From Clostridia bacterium 41_269 (GTDB lineage: Bacteria; Bacillota; DTU086), in assembly GCA_001508005.1 (NCBI GenBank), contig LGEZ01000003.1:39298-103297 (forward strand): a DNA stretch of 64,000 nt, in the 5' to 3' direction. Numbering within the stretch: position 1 is the first letter of the stretch; every line of letters starts with the position of its first letter. The notes below the pieces were generated by a model. The model saw only the letters and a program-made list of their open reading frames with translations, was not told where the DNA came from and searched no databases. Positions 36,683-45,472 of the stretch are shown piece by piece. The position numbers were made by a program, and so were the translations under genes.

Positions 36683-36756
36683 AAAGACAATACTTTTACC
36701 CCATGATACAGCATATAGATAAGCTATGAGAAAAAATAAATGGGAGATAAAAAGCC

Positions 36757-37213
36757 ATGGACTGGCAGAGCCTTTTGATGTTTGCAATTTTTATTCTTGG
36801 AATAATGGGGCGTTCTGATATTATTGCAGCTGCGGCAGGAGTTCTTCTGGTGCTTCACCTCATTGGACTTAATGTCCTTTTTCCCTATATTGAAGAAAAG
36901 AGTCTTGAACTGGGATTATTTTTTCTTGTGCTTTATGTGTTGGTGCCTTTTGCAGCGGGCAGGGTGACTTTATCGGAAATTGCAAAGAGTTTTGTTTCTG
37001 TACAGGGAATAGTAGCAGTTATTAGTGGGGCGCTGGCGACTCATCTAAACAATAAAGGCTTAGAAATGCTGCAGCTGGAACCTTCTCTAATTATTGGGCT
37101 TGTGATGGGTTCCATAATTGGTGTGGTTTTTTTTTAATGGTATACCTGTCGGTCCTTTAATGGCTGGGGGAATTGCTGCATTGATTATGCAGATAATTCA
37201 ACTTACTTCCTAA
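36757..37213 (+). CDS. DUF441/UPF0756 membrane protein (frameshifted as given)
   Basis: About 151 residues, four or five membrane helices. The first frame stops early after SIIGVVFF; with eight instead of nine T at 37127-37135 it continues as NGIPVGPLMAGGIAALIMQI, the conserved end of UPF0756 (YeaL). The family has no known function. ATG 36757 follows GGGAG. The T9 run suggests a sequence error. No operon partners. Confidence 0.8.
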
Positions 37214-37317
37214 CTTTTACTTAATTTTTGAATTTTATTTGAAATAAAGAGAGAAAATATAATTGAAACCCTTTTAAATTTTATAAGATAAAAATTTTAG
37301 GAGGTTTTAAAATATAA

Positions 37318-37482
37318 ATGGCTGCAGTAAAAAGCAGATTGGAACCACCGCAGATGCCGGAGAATCCCCTTCCCCCAAATCAGACACCCCATCCTGATAT
37401 GGTGCCTGATGAGGTTGAAAAACTAGATGGGCCTGAAAGAAGAAGACCAAAAAAGCAGCTTAATATAACTGCTCCTTTATAG
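37318..37482 (+). CDS. Small proline-rich protein, unrecognised
   Basis: 54 residues, 11 of them proline: MAAVKSRLEPPQMPENPLPP at the start, then an acidic centre (PDEVEKLDG) and a basic RRRPKKQ. ATG 37318 has AGGAGG 14 bases upstream, rather distant. The stop codon lies inside the loop of an intrinsic terminator, a tidy gene end which argues that the frame is real. No membrane segment or signal. I do not recognise a family; probable disorder. Confidence 0.5.
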   Translation: MAAVKSRLEPPQMPENPLPPNQTPHPDMVPDEVEKLDGPERRRPKKQLNITAPL

Positions 37483-37494
37483 GAGCTTTTTTCT
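37471..37494 (+). terminator. Intrinsic terminator overlapping the small gene's stop codon
   Basis: GCTCCT, loop TTAT, AGGAGC, then TTTTTTCTT. Confidence 0.8.
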
Positions 37495-37553
37495 TATAAA
37501 TTATCATTTTTTGTGCATGCTTTTCAGGCTTCATACGCCCTTATATGCTTACA

Positions 37554-37583
37554 TTGACGGTTTTTTTATTTAAGGAGTATAAT
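37554..37583 (+). promoter_or_regulatory. sigma-A type promoter for panB
   Basis: TTGACG (37554-37559) and TATAAT (37578-37583) with an 18-base spacer. Transcription would start near 37590, 33 bases before the panB start. Confidence 0.65.
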
Positions 37584-37622
37584 TTTTGAAACAGAGGGAA
37601 AAAGCTGTGGGAGGTTTTTAAA

Positions 37623-38426
37623 TTGGCAAAAAAACTTACGGTGCCTGATATTATTGCTATGAAGGCTCAGGGGGAAAAAATAACAATGATGACTGCTTAT
37701 GATTATCCCACAGGCCTTTTGGTGGAAAAAGCCGGAATAGATACAATTCTGGTAGGGGATTCCCTGGCAATGACGGTATTGGGCTATGAAAGCACAGTGC
37801 CCGTAACTGTTGATGAAATGATTCATCATACTAAAGCTGTACGCAGAGGAGCAAGAAACACTTTTATAATAGCTGATATGCCCTTTGGCTCTTATAACAG
37901 CGGAATTACACAGGCTGTGGCCAATGCTGTCCGCTTTTTAAAAGAAGGAGGTGCCGATGCTGTAAAGCTTGAAGGAGGTACGGAAGTAGCAGATGTGGTG
38001 GAGGCTGTGGTTAGAGCTGGAATTCCCGTTTTGGGGCATATTGGGCTGACACCCCAAACTGTAACCCAGCTTGGTGGATATAAGGTACAGGGAAGGGATC
38101 AGAAAAGGGCAAGAAAACTGATTGAAGATGCTGAAGCTTTATCCAGGGCAGGGGCCTTTGCTGTGGTCCTTGAATGCATACCCAAAAACCTTGCTAAAGA
38201 AATAACAGAAAGGATTACCATACCTACCATTGGGATAGGAGCAGGGCCTTTCTGCGACGGTCAGGTCCTAGTATATAACGATGTTGTTGGCCTTTTTGAA
38301 AAGTTTATCCCAAAATTTGTTAAACGCTATGCTGAATTGGGCGAGATGGCTTTAAAGGGTTTAATGCAGTATAAACAGGAAGTTAAAGAGAGTATTTTCC
38401 CCGATGATGAGCATTCCTTTGATTAA
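37623..38426 (+). CDS. panB: 3-methyl-2-oxobutanoate hydroxymethyltransferase PanB
   Basis: 267 residues. First committed enzyme of pantothenate synthesis, adding a hydroxymethyl group from methylene-THF to ketoisovalerate. Blocks: MMTAYDYPTGLLVEKAGID, ILVGDSLAMTVLGYEST, PFGSYNSG, VKLEGGTEVAD, HIGLTPQTVTQLGGYKVQG and IGIGAGPFCDGQVLVYND. TTG 37623 lies 9 bases after GGGAGG. panC and panD are not adjacent, which is unusual but not rare. It overlaps the upstream portion of the following cvpA frame, so cotranscription is likely. Confidence 0.96.
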   Translation: MAKKLTVPDIIAMKAQGEKITMMTAYDYPTGLLVEKAGIDTILVGDSLAMTVLGYESTVPVTVDEMIHHTKAVRRGARNTFIIADMPFGSYNSGITQAVANAVRFLKEGGADAVKLEGGTEVADVVEAVVRAGIPVLGHIGLTPQTVTQLGGYKVQGRDQKRARKLIEDAEALSRAGAFAVVLECIPKNLAKEITERITIPTIGIGAGPFCDGQVLVYNDVVGLFEKFIPKFVKRYAELGEMALKGLMQYKQEVKESIFPDDEHSFD

Positions 38427-38463
38427 AAGTGCGGTTTTTAGGATTTTAGGGGGTTTGGGTACG

Positions 38464-39156
38464 GTGAACCTGCTTGACTGGGCAGTTCTAATATTTGTTT
38501 TGTTGGGTGCTTTTAGGGGATACCGTAGGGGACTTCTAGCAGGGATTATGGGCTTTGTGGGATACATATTTTCTGCATCTTTGGCTGGTTATTTTACTCC
38601 CCAAGCTGTGGCATGGGCGGAAAAGAGAGGTATTTTTGTTAATTGGGCATTTCAGTTTTTTGAAAGCTGCTTTAACCCTACTTCTGCTGCGGGAACAGGT
38701 TTTTCGCAGACAGATCTTTCCTTGTGGTCCATGCATGGAGAAGGTATGATGGGAATTTTGAAATTTCTGCAGGAGATGTTTTCCAGACCACCTGGGGAGC
38801 TAGAGGCAATAACAAAAGTCTTTTACAGGGAAATTACAGCAGCAGCGGTTTCTATGATGGTTTTCAGCGTGCTTCTTGTATTTTTCATTTTTTTAGTGCG
38901 ATTTATGATAAGGGTGCTGCAGAACGGCATGAGGGGTACTTTTTTGGGAACTTTAAACCGTATTGGTGGATTCATTGCAGGAGGAGCTGTAAACGCGTTT
39001 TTATCGCTTCTTTTCTTTTTTATTCTGACTCCTTTTTTAGCTGTGGGTGCTGCGGCCCATCAGGGTATTCTCTATAATTTTTATGAGCTGTTTAAAGAAT
39101 CCGTATTTGTTTCGTATCTTTTTAAGTTTTTAAGTAGTGTGAAAGGAGGGTTTTAA
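38464..39156 (+). CDS. CvpA family membrane protein
   Basis: About 231 residues. The N-terminal NLLDWAVLIFVLLGAFRGYR and RGLLAGIMGFVGYIFSASLA are characteristic of CvpA (colicin V production) proteins, followed by three further helices. The role outside colicin export is uncertain. GTG 38464 behind AGGGGG gives the family-typical start; the frame is open further up to 38404, overlapping panB. The next gene starts two bases after its stop. Confidence 0.8.
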   Translation: MNLLDWAVLIFVLLGAFRGYRRGLLAGIMGFVGYIFSASLAGYFTPQAVAWAEKRGIFVNWAFQFFESCFNPTSAAGTGFSQTDLSLWSMHGEGMMGILKFLQEMFSRPPGELEAITKVFYREITAAAVSMMVFSVLLVFFIFLVRFMIRVLQNGMRGTFLGTLNRIGGFIAGGAVNAFLSLLFFFILTPFLAVGAAAHQGILYNFYELFKESVFVSYLFKFLSSVKGGF

Positions 39157-39157
39157 T

Positions 39158-40588
39158 TTGGATAATAGGAATAAAGAAAAAGAAAATCTGGAAGAACTGG
39201 CAGAAAGTCTGGTTTATAAAGGGAAAAATGTGTGGGAAACGGTAAAGGAAAAGGAAAAAGAAAAAATTTTTGCTCTTGGGGAGGAATATAAGGATTTTTT
39301 GGATAAATCAAAGACTGAAAGGGAGGCTGTGCGGGAAATCGTCCGTGCTGCCAGGGAACGGGGTTTTTTGAACTTAAAAGAAGTAAGAGACAGCAATCAG
39401 CTTAAACCGGGAACAGGTTTTTTTGATGTTTACCGGGATAAAGCAGTGATCTTGGGTGTTATGGGAATCAGTGAATTAAGCAGGGGAATAAGATTAGTAG
39501 GCTCCCATCTGGATTCCCCAAGGTTGGACCTAAAGCCTCAGCCCCTGTATGAAAAGTGTGATTTAGCTCTTTTTAAGACTCATTATTACGGTGGGATTAA
39601 AAAATACCAGTGGACGGCAATACCCCTTGCCCTTCACGGGATTGTTGTCCTTCAGGACGGCAGAAAAATAGAAGTGGTCATCGGAGAAGATGGGGATGAT
39701 CCTGTATTTACCATTACAGATCTTCTTCCCCATCTGGCTGGAGAGCAGAATAAGCGCCGCCTGTCTGAAGCTATTAAGGGAGAAGAGCTCAATGTTTTGG
39801 TGGGAAGTATCCCTTTAAAGGGTGAAGGGTATAAAGAAAAAGTTAAACTGGCCGTGCTGGAGCGGCTCCACAGAACTTACGGAATAACTGAAGAGGATTT
39901 CATAAGTGCTGAGCTGGAAATGGTTCCTGCAGGAAATGCCCGTGATATTGGTTTTGATCGGGGGCTTATTGGGGCTTATGGACAGGATGACCGTATATGC
40001 GTCTTTGCTTCATTAAAAGCTGTTTTTGATATTGGGATTCCTGAAAAAACTGCTTTTGCTCTTTTTGTGGATAAAGAAGAGATAGGAAGTGTGGGCAATA
40101 CAGGCATGCAGTCCAAGATTTTGGAAGAAACCCTCCAACATCTTATGGAAATAACAGAGCAGGAGGCTTCCATTTATAAACTGTTGAGCTGTTCCCAAGC
40201 CCTATCTGCTGATGTGAATGCTGCTGTTGATCCCACATGGGAAGATGTAATGGACAAACTAAATGCTGCCAAGCTGGGTTACGGTGTATGTTTAACAAAA
40301 TATACCGGTGCCCGGGGTAAAGTAGATGCCAGCGACGCCCATGCTGAATACGTTGCTGAAATAAGGAGCCTTTTTAACAGGAATGGGATTATATGGCAGA
40401 CAGGAGAGTTGGGTAAAGTGGATCAAGGGGGAGGAGGCACAATTGCTAAATATCTAGCTAACCTCAACATGGAAGTTATTGACTGTGGAATGCCCCTGCT
40501 GAGCATGCATGCACCTTTTGAGGTTTCTAGTAAGGGTGATCTTTATATGGGATACAAGGGGTTTAAAGCTTTTTTGATGGACAGCTAA
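39158..40588 (+). CDS. M18 family aminopeptidase
   Basis: 476 residues. Zinc ligands and catalytic residues typical of M18 are visible in LVGSHLDSPRLDLKP (His, Asp), AYGQDDRICVFASL, FVDKEEIGSVGNTGMQS (Glu-Glu), SADVNAAVDP and SMHAPFEV (His). It removes N-terminal, often acidic, residues from peptides in the cytoplasm as a homo-dodecamer in known members. TTG 39158 follows AAAGGAGGG. It is probably cotranscribed with cvpA and the yedF-like gene. Confidence 0.93.
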   Translation: MDNRNKEKENLEELAESLVYKGKNVWETVKEKEKEKIFALGEEYKDFLDKSKTEREAVREIVRAARERGFLNLKEVRDSNQLKPGTGFFDVYRDKAVILGVMGISELSRGIRLVGSHLDSPRLDLKPQPLYEKCDLALFKTHYYGGIKKYQWTAIPLALHGIVVLQDGRKIEVVIGEDGDDPVFTITDLLPHLAGEQNKRRLSEAIKGEELNVLVGSIPLKGEGYKEKVKLAVLERLHRTYGITEEDFISAELEMVPAGNARDIGFDRGLIGAYGQDDRICVFASLKAVFDIGIPEKTAFALFVDKEEIGSVGNTGMQSKILEETLQHLMEITEQEASIYKLLSCSQALSADVNAAVDPTWEDVMDKLNAAKLGYGVCLTKYTGARGKVDASDAHAEYVAEIRSLFNRNGIIWQTGELGKVDQGGGGTIAKYLANLNMEVIDCGMPLLSMHAPFEVSSKGDLYMGYKGFKAFLMDS

Positions 40589-40609
40589 AGGAAAAGGGAG
40601 AGAGGAATT

Positions 40610-41230
40610 TTGGTCTGGTCTGATTCGGATTCGAAACTTTTTGTGGATATGAGGGGTTGCTGGGATATCCAGAAAATATTCAGCGTTTTGAAGGATGTTG
40701 AAGAAGAGAGAATATCCCATGCTGTGGCAGTGCTGGATAGTGAAGGGAAAGCGGGGGCAGTTGCAGATATGGCCAAAGAAAGGAACCTCAAGGTAAAGGT
40801 ACAAAAGAATCATCCTGACTTTTATGTTCATATTGACAAGATAGAAGAGGAGGAAGATTTGACCAGGCTTTCCCCTGAACTGGGGTCCGAGTTTCAACAG
40901 GTTTTTGTTGTTTCCTCTGCATTTCTAGGACGGGGTGATGATGAGCTGGGACGTCTGCTGATGGAGGATTTTTTAAGGGAGCTGTCCCACAGCGAAGTGG
41001 TCCCCCAGTCGGTGGTATTTATTAATTCTGGGGTTAAGCTTTTGTGTGAAGAATCAAATGTACTGCAGGAACTTATGTATCTAGAGAAAAGAAAGGTTGG
41101 GGTTTTTGCCTGCGAAAAATCCTTAGATAAGTACGGTTTAAGGCAAAAGCTTTGTGTGGGTACGCCCATAAAGATTTACAACCTTGTTAATTATTTGGCC
41201 AGTGCCAATAAGGTTGTTACTCTTTGCTGA
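40610..41230 (+). CDS. YedF-like selenium-metabolism-associated protein
   Basis: 206 residues. The N-terminal 70 residues resemble a TusA/SirA domain (LFVDMRGCWDIQKIFSVLKD) but without the CPxP motif. The C-terminal half matches YedF: FLGRGDDELGRLLMEDFL, VFINSGVKLLCEESNVLQEL, and LDKYGLRQKLCVG. In typical YedF a GTCLDYYGL segment carries a conserved Cys; here it reads CEKSLDKYGL. YedF is associated with selenium use, which agrees with selA/selB/selC in this window, but sequence drift leaves its function open. TTG 40610 after AGAGAGGA. Confidence 0.7.
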   Translation: MVWSDSDSKLFVDMRGCWDIQKIFSVLKDVEEERISHAVAVLDSEGKAGAVADMAKERNLKVKVQKNHPDFYVHIDKIEEEEDLTRLSPELGSEFQQVFVVSSAFLGRGDDELGRLLMEDFLRELSHSEVVPQSVVFINSGVKLLCEESNVLQELMYLEKRKVGVFACEKSLDKYGLRQKLCVGTPIKIYNLVNYLASANKVVTLC

Positions 41231-41416
41231 AATAATAAGTAAGTTAAGTAAGTAATGTATGATGTCATTAAGCACTGGGAATTGGACATTCTATATGGGC
41301 TGCTGTTTTCAATTAAGGGTCAGGGCAGCAGCAGAATCAGCTGTAAGGGAATTTGCTGCCGTAGAAGAAGATAAATACAGCATAATTTAAGTTTAAAAAG
41401 AAGGAGGGCTTTCAGG

Positions 41417-42562
41417 ATGGAACAGCAAAGCCCAATTTCCGAACTTTGGAAGCAGATGACTGCTTATTTTTCAGGACTAAATTATAAAGAGATTCTTGTA
41501 AATCTAATAATTTCATTGGGCCTTATAATCCTTGCTCGAATAGCGTCATTGGTTCTAAACAGAATTGTGGATAAGATTTTAACTCCTCCTAAAGACAGCG
41601 AGAAGTTTTTTATGAACGTTAAGGTGGCCCAGACCCTTAAGACTCTTATAAAAACGCTTTTGAATTATGCTTTAATTTTTTTAACTGCCCTTATGGTATT
41701 GTGGCTTTTTAACATCAATATTATACAAGTTGAAGATATAAGGAATTTTGCAGCAAAAGTTCTTCAGGTCCTTGTGATTATTGCTGTTGCAAGAGCTTTC
41801 CTCCATATTGGGGAATTGGCTATTAAAAATATATTTTTTCTGGGAGAAAACGGAAAAACTCTCATTGAAGAGAAAAGGGCAGCAACTTTAAGTGCCCTTC
41901 TGTTGAGTGTGCTTAGATATGTGGTGTATTTTATTGCAGGCATTATGATACTTCAAACCTTTGGAGTTCAGACTAGCTCCATACTTGCCAGTGCTGGTAT
42001 TGCTGGGTTGGCTGTGGGTTTTGGAGCTCAGAATCTTGTAAAGGATGTTATTTCTGGATTTTTTATAATATTTGAGGACCAATTTGATGTGGGGGATTAT
42101 GTAACTGTTGCAGGGATTACGGGAGTTGTGGAGGAGTTGGGTCTTCGGAGCACAAGGATCCGGGAGTGGACAGGGCATCTGCATACAATTCCCAACGGCG
42201 AAATAAAGATGGTTAAGAATTACAACAGAGGTTCTATTTTGGCTGTGGTTACGGTCAGCATATCTTATGAGGCAGATATAGATAAAGCCATTGAAGTTAT
42301 GAGGCAGACATGTGAAAAAGTTTATAATGAGCGGGACGATATCCTAGAGGTGCCCGTGGTCTTGGGTGTAGAATCTTTTGGAGAATCCGGCGTTGATGTT
42401 CTAATAACAGCCAGTACTAAACCGGGTTCCCAATGGGCGGTTCAAAGGGAGCTCAGAAAAAGGCTTAAAGAAGATCTTGAAAAAGCGGGAATTGAAATTC
42501 CTTATCCCCATTTAGTTGTTTATCATCGCAGTAAAGAAAAAGGTGGAGCATCAGAGGAATAA
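41417..42562 (+). CDS. MscS-type mechanosensitive channel
   Basis: 381 residues: three N-terminal membrane helices plus a pore helix ILASAGIAGLAVGFGAQNLV followed by DVISGFFIIFEDQFDVGDYV, the MscS signature, then the beta domain (ITGVVEELGLRSTRIREW) and a soluble C-terminal vestibule. It opens on osmotic downshock. It lies just upstream of DUF951 and rpsF, a common arrangement in Firmicutes. ATG 41417 follows AGGAGGGC. Confidence 0.95.
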   Translation: MEQQSPISELWKQMTAYFSGLNYKEILVNLIISLGLIILARIASLVLNRIVDKILTPPKDSEKFFMNVKVAQTLKTLIKTLLNYALIFLTALMVLWLFNINIIQVEDIRNFAAKVLQVLVIIAVARAFLHIGELAIKNIFFLGENGKTLIEEKRAATLSALLLSVLRYVVYFIAGIMILQTFGVQTSSILASAGIAGLAVGFGAQNLVKDVISGFFIIFEDQFDVGDYVTVAGITGVVEELGLRSTRIREWTGHLHTIPNGEIKMVKNYNRGSILAVVTVSISYEADIDKAIEVMRQTCEKVYNERDDILEVPVVLGVESFGESGVDVLITASTKPGSQWAVQRELRKRLKEDLEKAGIEIPYPHLVVYHRSKEKGGASEE

Positions 42563-42787
42563 ATGGATAAGGAGGATCCGCCTTTGGATAAATTTATAAA
42601 AATTTATCTTGGAGACGTTGTGCGGACAAAAAAAAATCACCCCTGCGGTAATGATCAGTGGGAAGTGGTTAAGCTGGGGACAGATATAAAAATAAGGTGT
42701 TTGAAATGCGGCCGCAACGTTATGCTCCACCGCAGAAAATTTGAGAAAAGCGTAAAAGAAATTGTGAAACGGGGCTGTGAAAGCTGA
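42563..42787 (+). CDS. DUF951 family small zinc-ribbon-like protein
   Basis: 74 residues. The block YLGDVVRTKKNHPCGNDQWEV, followed by RTKK...RCLKCGRNVMLHRRKFEK, is diagnostic of DUF951. A Cys at HPCG and the CLKC pair may bind zinc. Function unknown; it is nearly always beside ychF/mscS and rpsF. The ATG at 42563 immediately follows the mscS stop, indicating translational coupling. Confidence 0.9.
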   Translation: MDKEDPPLDKFIKIYLGDVVRTKKNHPCGNDQWEVVKLGTDIKIRCLKCGRNVMLHRRKFEKSVKEIVKRGCES

Positions 42788-42798
42788 TTTCATTTTTC

Positions 42799-42827
42799 TT
42801 GTGGCTTTAGGAAACTTATGCTATAAT
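42799..42827 (+). promoter_or_regulatory. sigma-A type promoter for the rpsF operon
   Basis: TTGTGG (42799-42804) and TATAAT (42822-42827) with a 17-base spacer. Start expected near 42834. Confidence 0.65.
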
Positions 42828-42835
42828 TAAAAGTC

Positions 42836-42890
42836 GGTTGTCCCTGCTCCGACGCACTGTCGGGGCCAAAAAGTCCAGAGGGAGGTGTGA
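42836..42890 (+). promoter_or_regulatory. Probable S6:S18 autoregulatory leader
   Basis: The leader folds into CTCCGAC/GTCGGGG, loop GCACT, enclosed by TCCCTG pairing with CAGAGGGA. The latter contains the AGGGAGG ribosome site of rpsF. Known rpsF leaders bind the S6:S18 complex at a stem next to a CCG bulge, and the general shape fits. The precise match cannot be proven by eye. Confidence 0.5.
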
Positions 42891-42893
42891 AGC

Positions 42894-43220
42894 ATGCGCA
42901 GCTACGAAACTTTATTTATTATCAACCCTGAGCTTGATGACGAAGGAATAAAAGCTGTAATTGAGAAGTACACCAAATTATTGAAGGATCAGGGTGCGGA
43001 AGTAATTTCAGTAGATGAATGGGGTAGGCGCAGGCTGGCTTACGAAATTAAAAAGCACAAAGAAGGTTACTATGTGCTGATCAATTTTGATGCTGAGCCC
43101 CAAGCTCTAAAAGAGCTGGAACGTATCTTCCGTATAGACAGCAATATTTTAAGGTTTATTATTGTAAACCGCATCGAGCAGGCCAAAAAGAAGGCTGAAG
43201 AAGCGGAAAAAGCCGTTTAG
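42894..43220 (+). CDS. rpsF: 30S ribosomal protein S6
   Basis: 108 residues, complete S6 fold: MRSYETLFIINPELDDEGI, WGRRRLAYEIKKHKEGYY, VLINFDAEPQALKELERIF. It binds 16S rRNA as a dimer with S18. The operon rpsF-ssb-rpsR follows the order in Bacillus. ATG behind GGGAGGTG, under the leader structure. Confidence 0.98.
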   Translation: MRSYETLFIINPELDDEGIKAVIEKYTKLLKDQGAEVISVDEWGRRRLAYEIKKHKEGYYVLINFDAEPQALKELERIFRIDSNILRFIIVNRIEQAKKKAEEAEKAV

Positions 43221-43232
43221 GTAGGTGCTGAT

Positions 43233-43637
43233 ATGCTTAATCGTATAATCCTGATAGGCAGGCTTACCCAGGATCCCGAACTCAGGTATACGGGCAGCGG
43301 TGTTGCTGTATCCACTTTCACTTTGGCCGTGGATAGGCCCTTTACCAATCAGCAGGGTGAAAGGGAAACAGATTTTATCCGCATAGTGGTGTGGCGGAAG
43401 CTCGCTGAAATATGCGCCAACAATTTGGAGAAGGGTCGTCTGGTGGCTGTTGAGGGCCGTCTGCAAATTCGATCTTATGAGAACCAGGAGGGGCAAAAGA
43501 GACAGGCAGCAGAAGTTGTAGCCGATAATGTGCGCTTTCTCGATCGGCCTAAGGACAAACAGGATTCATCCATTGAGGATGACTTTGTAAGCCTTGATGA
43601 GGACCTTGATATAGGGGATGCCGATCTGCCCTTTTAG
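43233..43637 (+). CDS. ssb: Single-stranded DNA-binding protein
   Basis: 134 residues. The OB fold occupies 1-105 ([40 protein letters not shown]). A short linker leads to the acidic tip DIGDADLPF, which recruits replication and repair partners. The tail is shorter than the 170-residue Bacillus protein, common in Clostridia. Between rpsF and rpsR in one operon. Confidence 0.98.
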   Translation: MLNRIILIGRLTQDPELRYTGSGVAVSTFTLAVDRPFTNQQGERETDFIRIVVWRKLAEICANNLEKGRLVAVEGRLQIRSYENQEGQKRQAAEVVADNVRFLDRPKDKQDSSIEDDFVSLDEDLDIGDADLPF

Positions 43638-43741
43638 TTTTGTGATTGGGAACGGTCCTGGGGCGTGAAAAAAGCGGCGGGAGTTTATTTGGGATCTAAG
43701 GTGATGAGTGATATCAATTTTGTAAAGGAGGCAGAAAAAAA

Positions 43742-43963
43742 TTGAGAGAAAGAAAACGCCGTAAAAAAGTCTGCAGCTTTTGTGTGGATAAAGTCGAAGT
43801 GGTTGACTATAAAGATGCAGATCGTTTAAGAAAATATATAACTGAACGCGGGAAGATTATTCCTCGAAGGATTTCGGGAAACTGTGCAAAGCATCAAAGG
43901 CAGCTGACAAGGGCTATTAAAAGGGCGAGGATTATGGCCCTTCTTCCCTTTACTGTGGAATAA
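43742..43963 (+). CDS. rpsR: 30S ribosomal protein S18
   Basis: 73 residues. [20 protein letters not shown] at the N-terminus, with two Cys in a zinc-type (C+) form, then [20 protein letters not shown] and [17 protein letters not shown] 43742 follows AAAGGAGG. It is about 100 bases downstream of ssb; the gap holds no other gene. A terminator closes the operon. Confidence 0.98.
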   Translation: MRERKRRKKVCSFCVDKVEVVDYKDADRLRKYITERGKIIPRRISGNCAKHQRQLTRAIKRARIMALLPFTVE

Positions 43964-43977
43964 ACACAGTTTTTTTC

Positions 43978-44000
43978 GAGGGAGCGGCACCCGCTCCCTC
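43978..44000 (+). terminator. Intrinsic terminator after rpsR
   Basis: GAGGGAGCGG, loop CAC, CCGCTCCCTC: a perfect 10-bp stem, followed by a moderately T-rich stretch. Confidence 0.75.
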
Positions 44001-44158
44001 ATTCTAATTTTTCATTTAATGCTTCATTTTAGTACCAGCTCTAAGGAATATACTTCTTTTGACGGTAGAAATTAATGAAGAGTATTTTTAGGAATGCGCA
44101 GGAAAATCCTTAAAATTAGTGAATAACAGTTATAGACTTAATTTAGGAGGATTTTAGG

Positions 44159-44476
44159 GTGCAGCACTCTAAAGATCAAATAGATGTTGCTAAAAGTATT
44201 AGAATGATAGAATGGTTAAAAGCAGAGTTGGTCAGTAATGTTGGTTCACTTTTGAAGAGCTTTGTTAAAGGTAGTGAAGAGCTGATGCTGGACTGCCTTG
44301 CTGCAGTTATAATGACAGCGTACCTTTTGGGGAAAAGAAGTGGTATCCCATTCAGACATATAGATCAGAGGCTTAAGGAAAAGATTGCAGCAGGGATTAA
44401 AAGCCAGCACGAAGTTGAACAGTGGTATGGGGATCTTTCCTCCCTTGAACGATATATGGAAGAAAGAAAGAGGTGA
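44159..44476 (+). CDS. MazG-like family protein
   Basis: 105 residues, all helical: MIEWLKAELVSNVGSLLKSF, DCLAAVIMTAYLLGKRSGI and LKEKIAAGIKSQHEVEQWYG. It resembles the MazG-like proteins often found between rpsR and yybS in Clostridia. The EExxE/D metal motif of active pyrophosphohydrolases is not clearly present, so enzymatic activity is doubtful. GTG 44159 after TTAGGAGG. It is followed closely by yybS. Confidence 0.7.
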   Translation: MQHSKDQIDVAKSIRMIEWLKAELVSNVGSLLKSFVKGSEELMLDCLAAVIMTAYLLGKRSGIPFRHIDQRLKEKIAAGIKSQHEVEQWYGDLSSLERYMEERKR

Positions 44477-44500
44477 CAACAGATTATTTACCAGGAACCC

Positions 44501-45472
44501 TTGTCCCCTGTGAAGGGACTTGTCGCTGCTGCATTTATTACAGCAGGTTTTTGTGCAGTGGGGGTATACATACACTTTTTAGCCCCTATATGCTCCCTTT
44601 TGTGGGCTGTACCCACCATAGTGCTTACGGCAAGATGGGGTATTCCAATGGGGCTTATTAATGTGGGAGTCTCATGGCTAGTTCTCACACTGCTGATGGG
44701 ACCGGTACTTTCTTTTTTCCCAGCGATTCAGTTTGGAAGCTTAGGTCTTACCAGCGGGTTGCTTTTTAGAAGGGAGAAAAGTTCTGGCAAAATCATTGCA
44801 GCAGGCGTTCTTGTTACAATGCTGGTTGTGGGGATTATATTATACTTTCCTTTGGTTATGGGAATATTTCATGGAGAGGGAATGGAAGCTTTTTACGGTA
44901 GGGCCAATGCTGTTTTGGAAGCTTGGGAGAAAGCAGGTCTTTTGGAACAATTTGAAGATCAGGGTATAAGCCGCAGTGAAATTGAAAAATCCCTTAAAAA
45001 GGCTGTTGTGTGGACATTTTATCTGCTGCCTTCAATTATTGCAACATATTCCGCAGCTTCTTCTTTCTGCAATTTTCTTGGGGCAAGAACTGTGCTGCTG
45101 CGAATGGGATTTAAAGTTCCAGATTTTCCTCCATTTTATGAATGGAGGATCCCTTGGTATTCTTCCTGGGTAGTCATAATAGGGCTTGGTTTGGCTCTGC
45201 TGGGAGATTATATAAAGGTTCAGCCCCTTTTTGTTGTAGGACTTAATCTTTTAATTATTTATCTGCCAATAGCTTTTATCATTGGTTTAGCAGTGGGAGC
45301 AGGGTTTTTTAGTAGGATTAAGTCCCATTTTATAAAGTTAATAATATTTACGACAGGCCTTATATATCTGCCTTTTACTATATTTTTGCTGCTGTTATTA
45401 GGGGTATTTGATCCCCTTTTAAATTTCAGAAAATTTCAATCCAATAATGGACAAGGGAGTGGAGGTTTATGA
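44501..45472 (+). CDS. yybS: YybS family membrane protein (DUF2232)
   Basis: About 323 residues and eight membrane helices; YybS blocks include ITAGFCAVGVYIHFLAPICS, LFRREKSSGKIIAAGVLVT and PFYEWRIPWYSSWVVI. The family resembles energy-coupling S components, but the substrate is unknown. The start is uncertain: TTG 44501 has a weak AGGA, while a good AGAGGTGA at 44470 would fit an ATT start at 44483 in the same frame, upstream. The end overlaps the rplI start by four bases. Confidence 0.8.
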   Translation: MSPVKGLVAAAFITAGFCAVGVYIHFLAPICSLLWAVPTIVLTARWGIPMGLINVGVSWLVLTLLMGPVLSFFPAIQFGSLGLTSGLLFRREKSSGKIIAAGVLVTMLVVGIILYFPLVMGIFHGEGMEAFYGRANAVLEAWEKAGLLEQFEDQGISRSEIEKSLKKAVVWTFYLLPSIIATYSAASSFCNFLGARTVLLRMGFKVPDFPPFYEWRIPWYSSWVVIIGLGLALLGDYIKVQPLFVVGLNLLIIYLPIAFIIGLAVGAGFFSRIKSHFIKLIIFTTGLIYLPFTIFLLLLLGVFDPLLNFRKFQSNNGQGSGGL

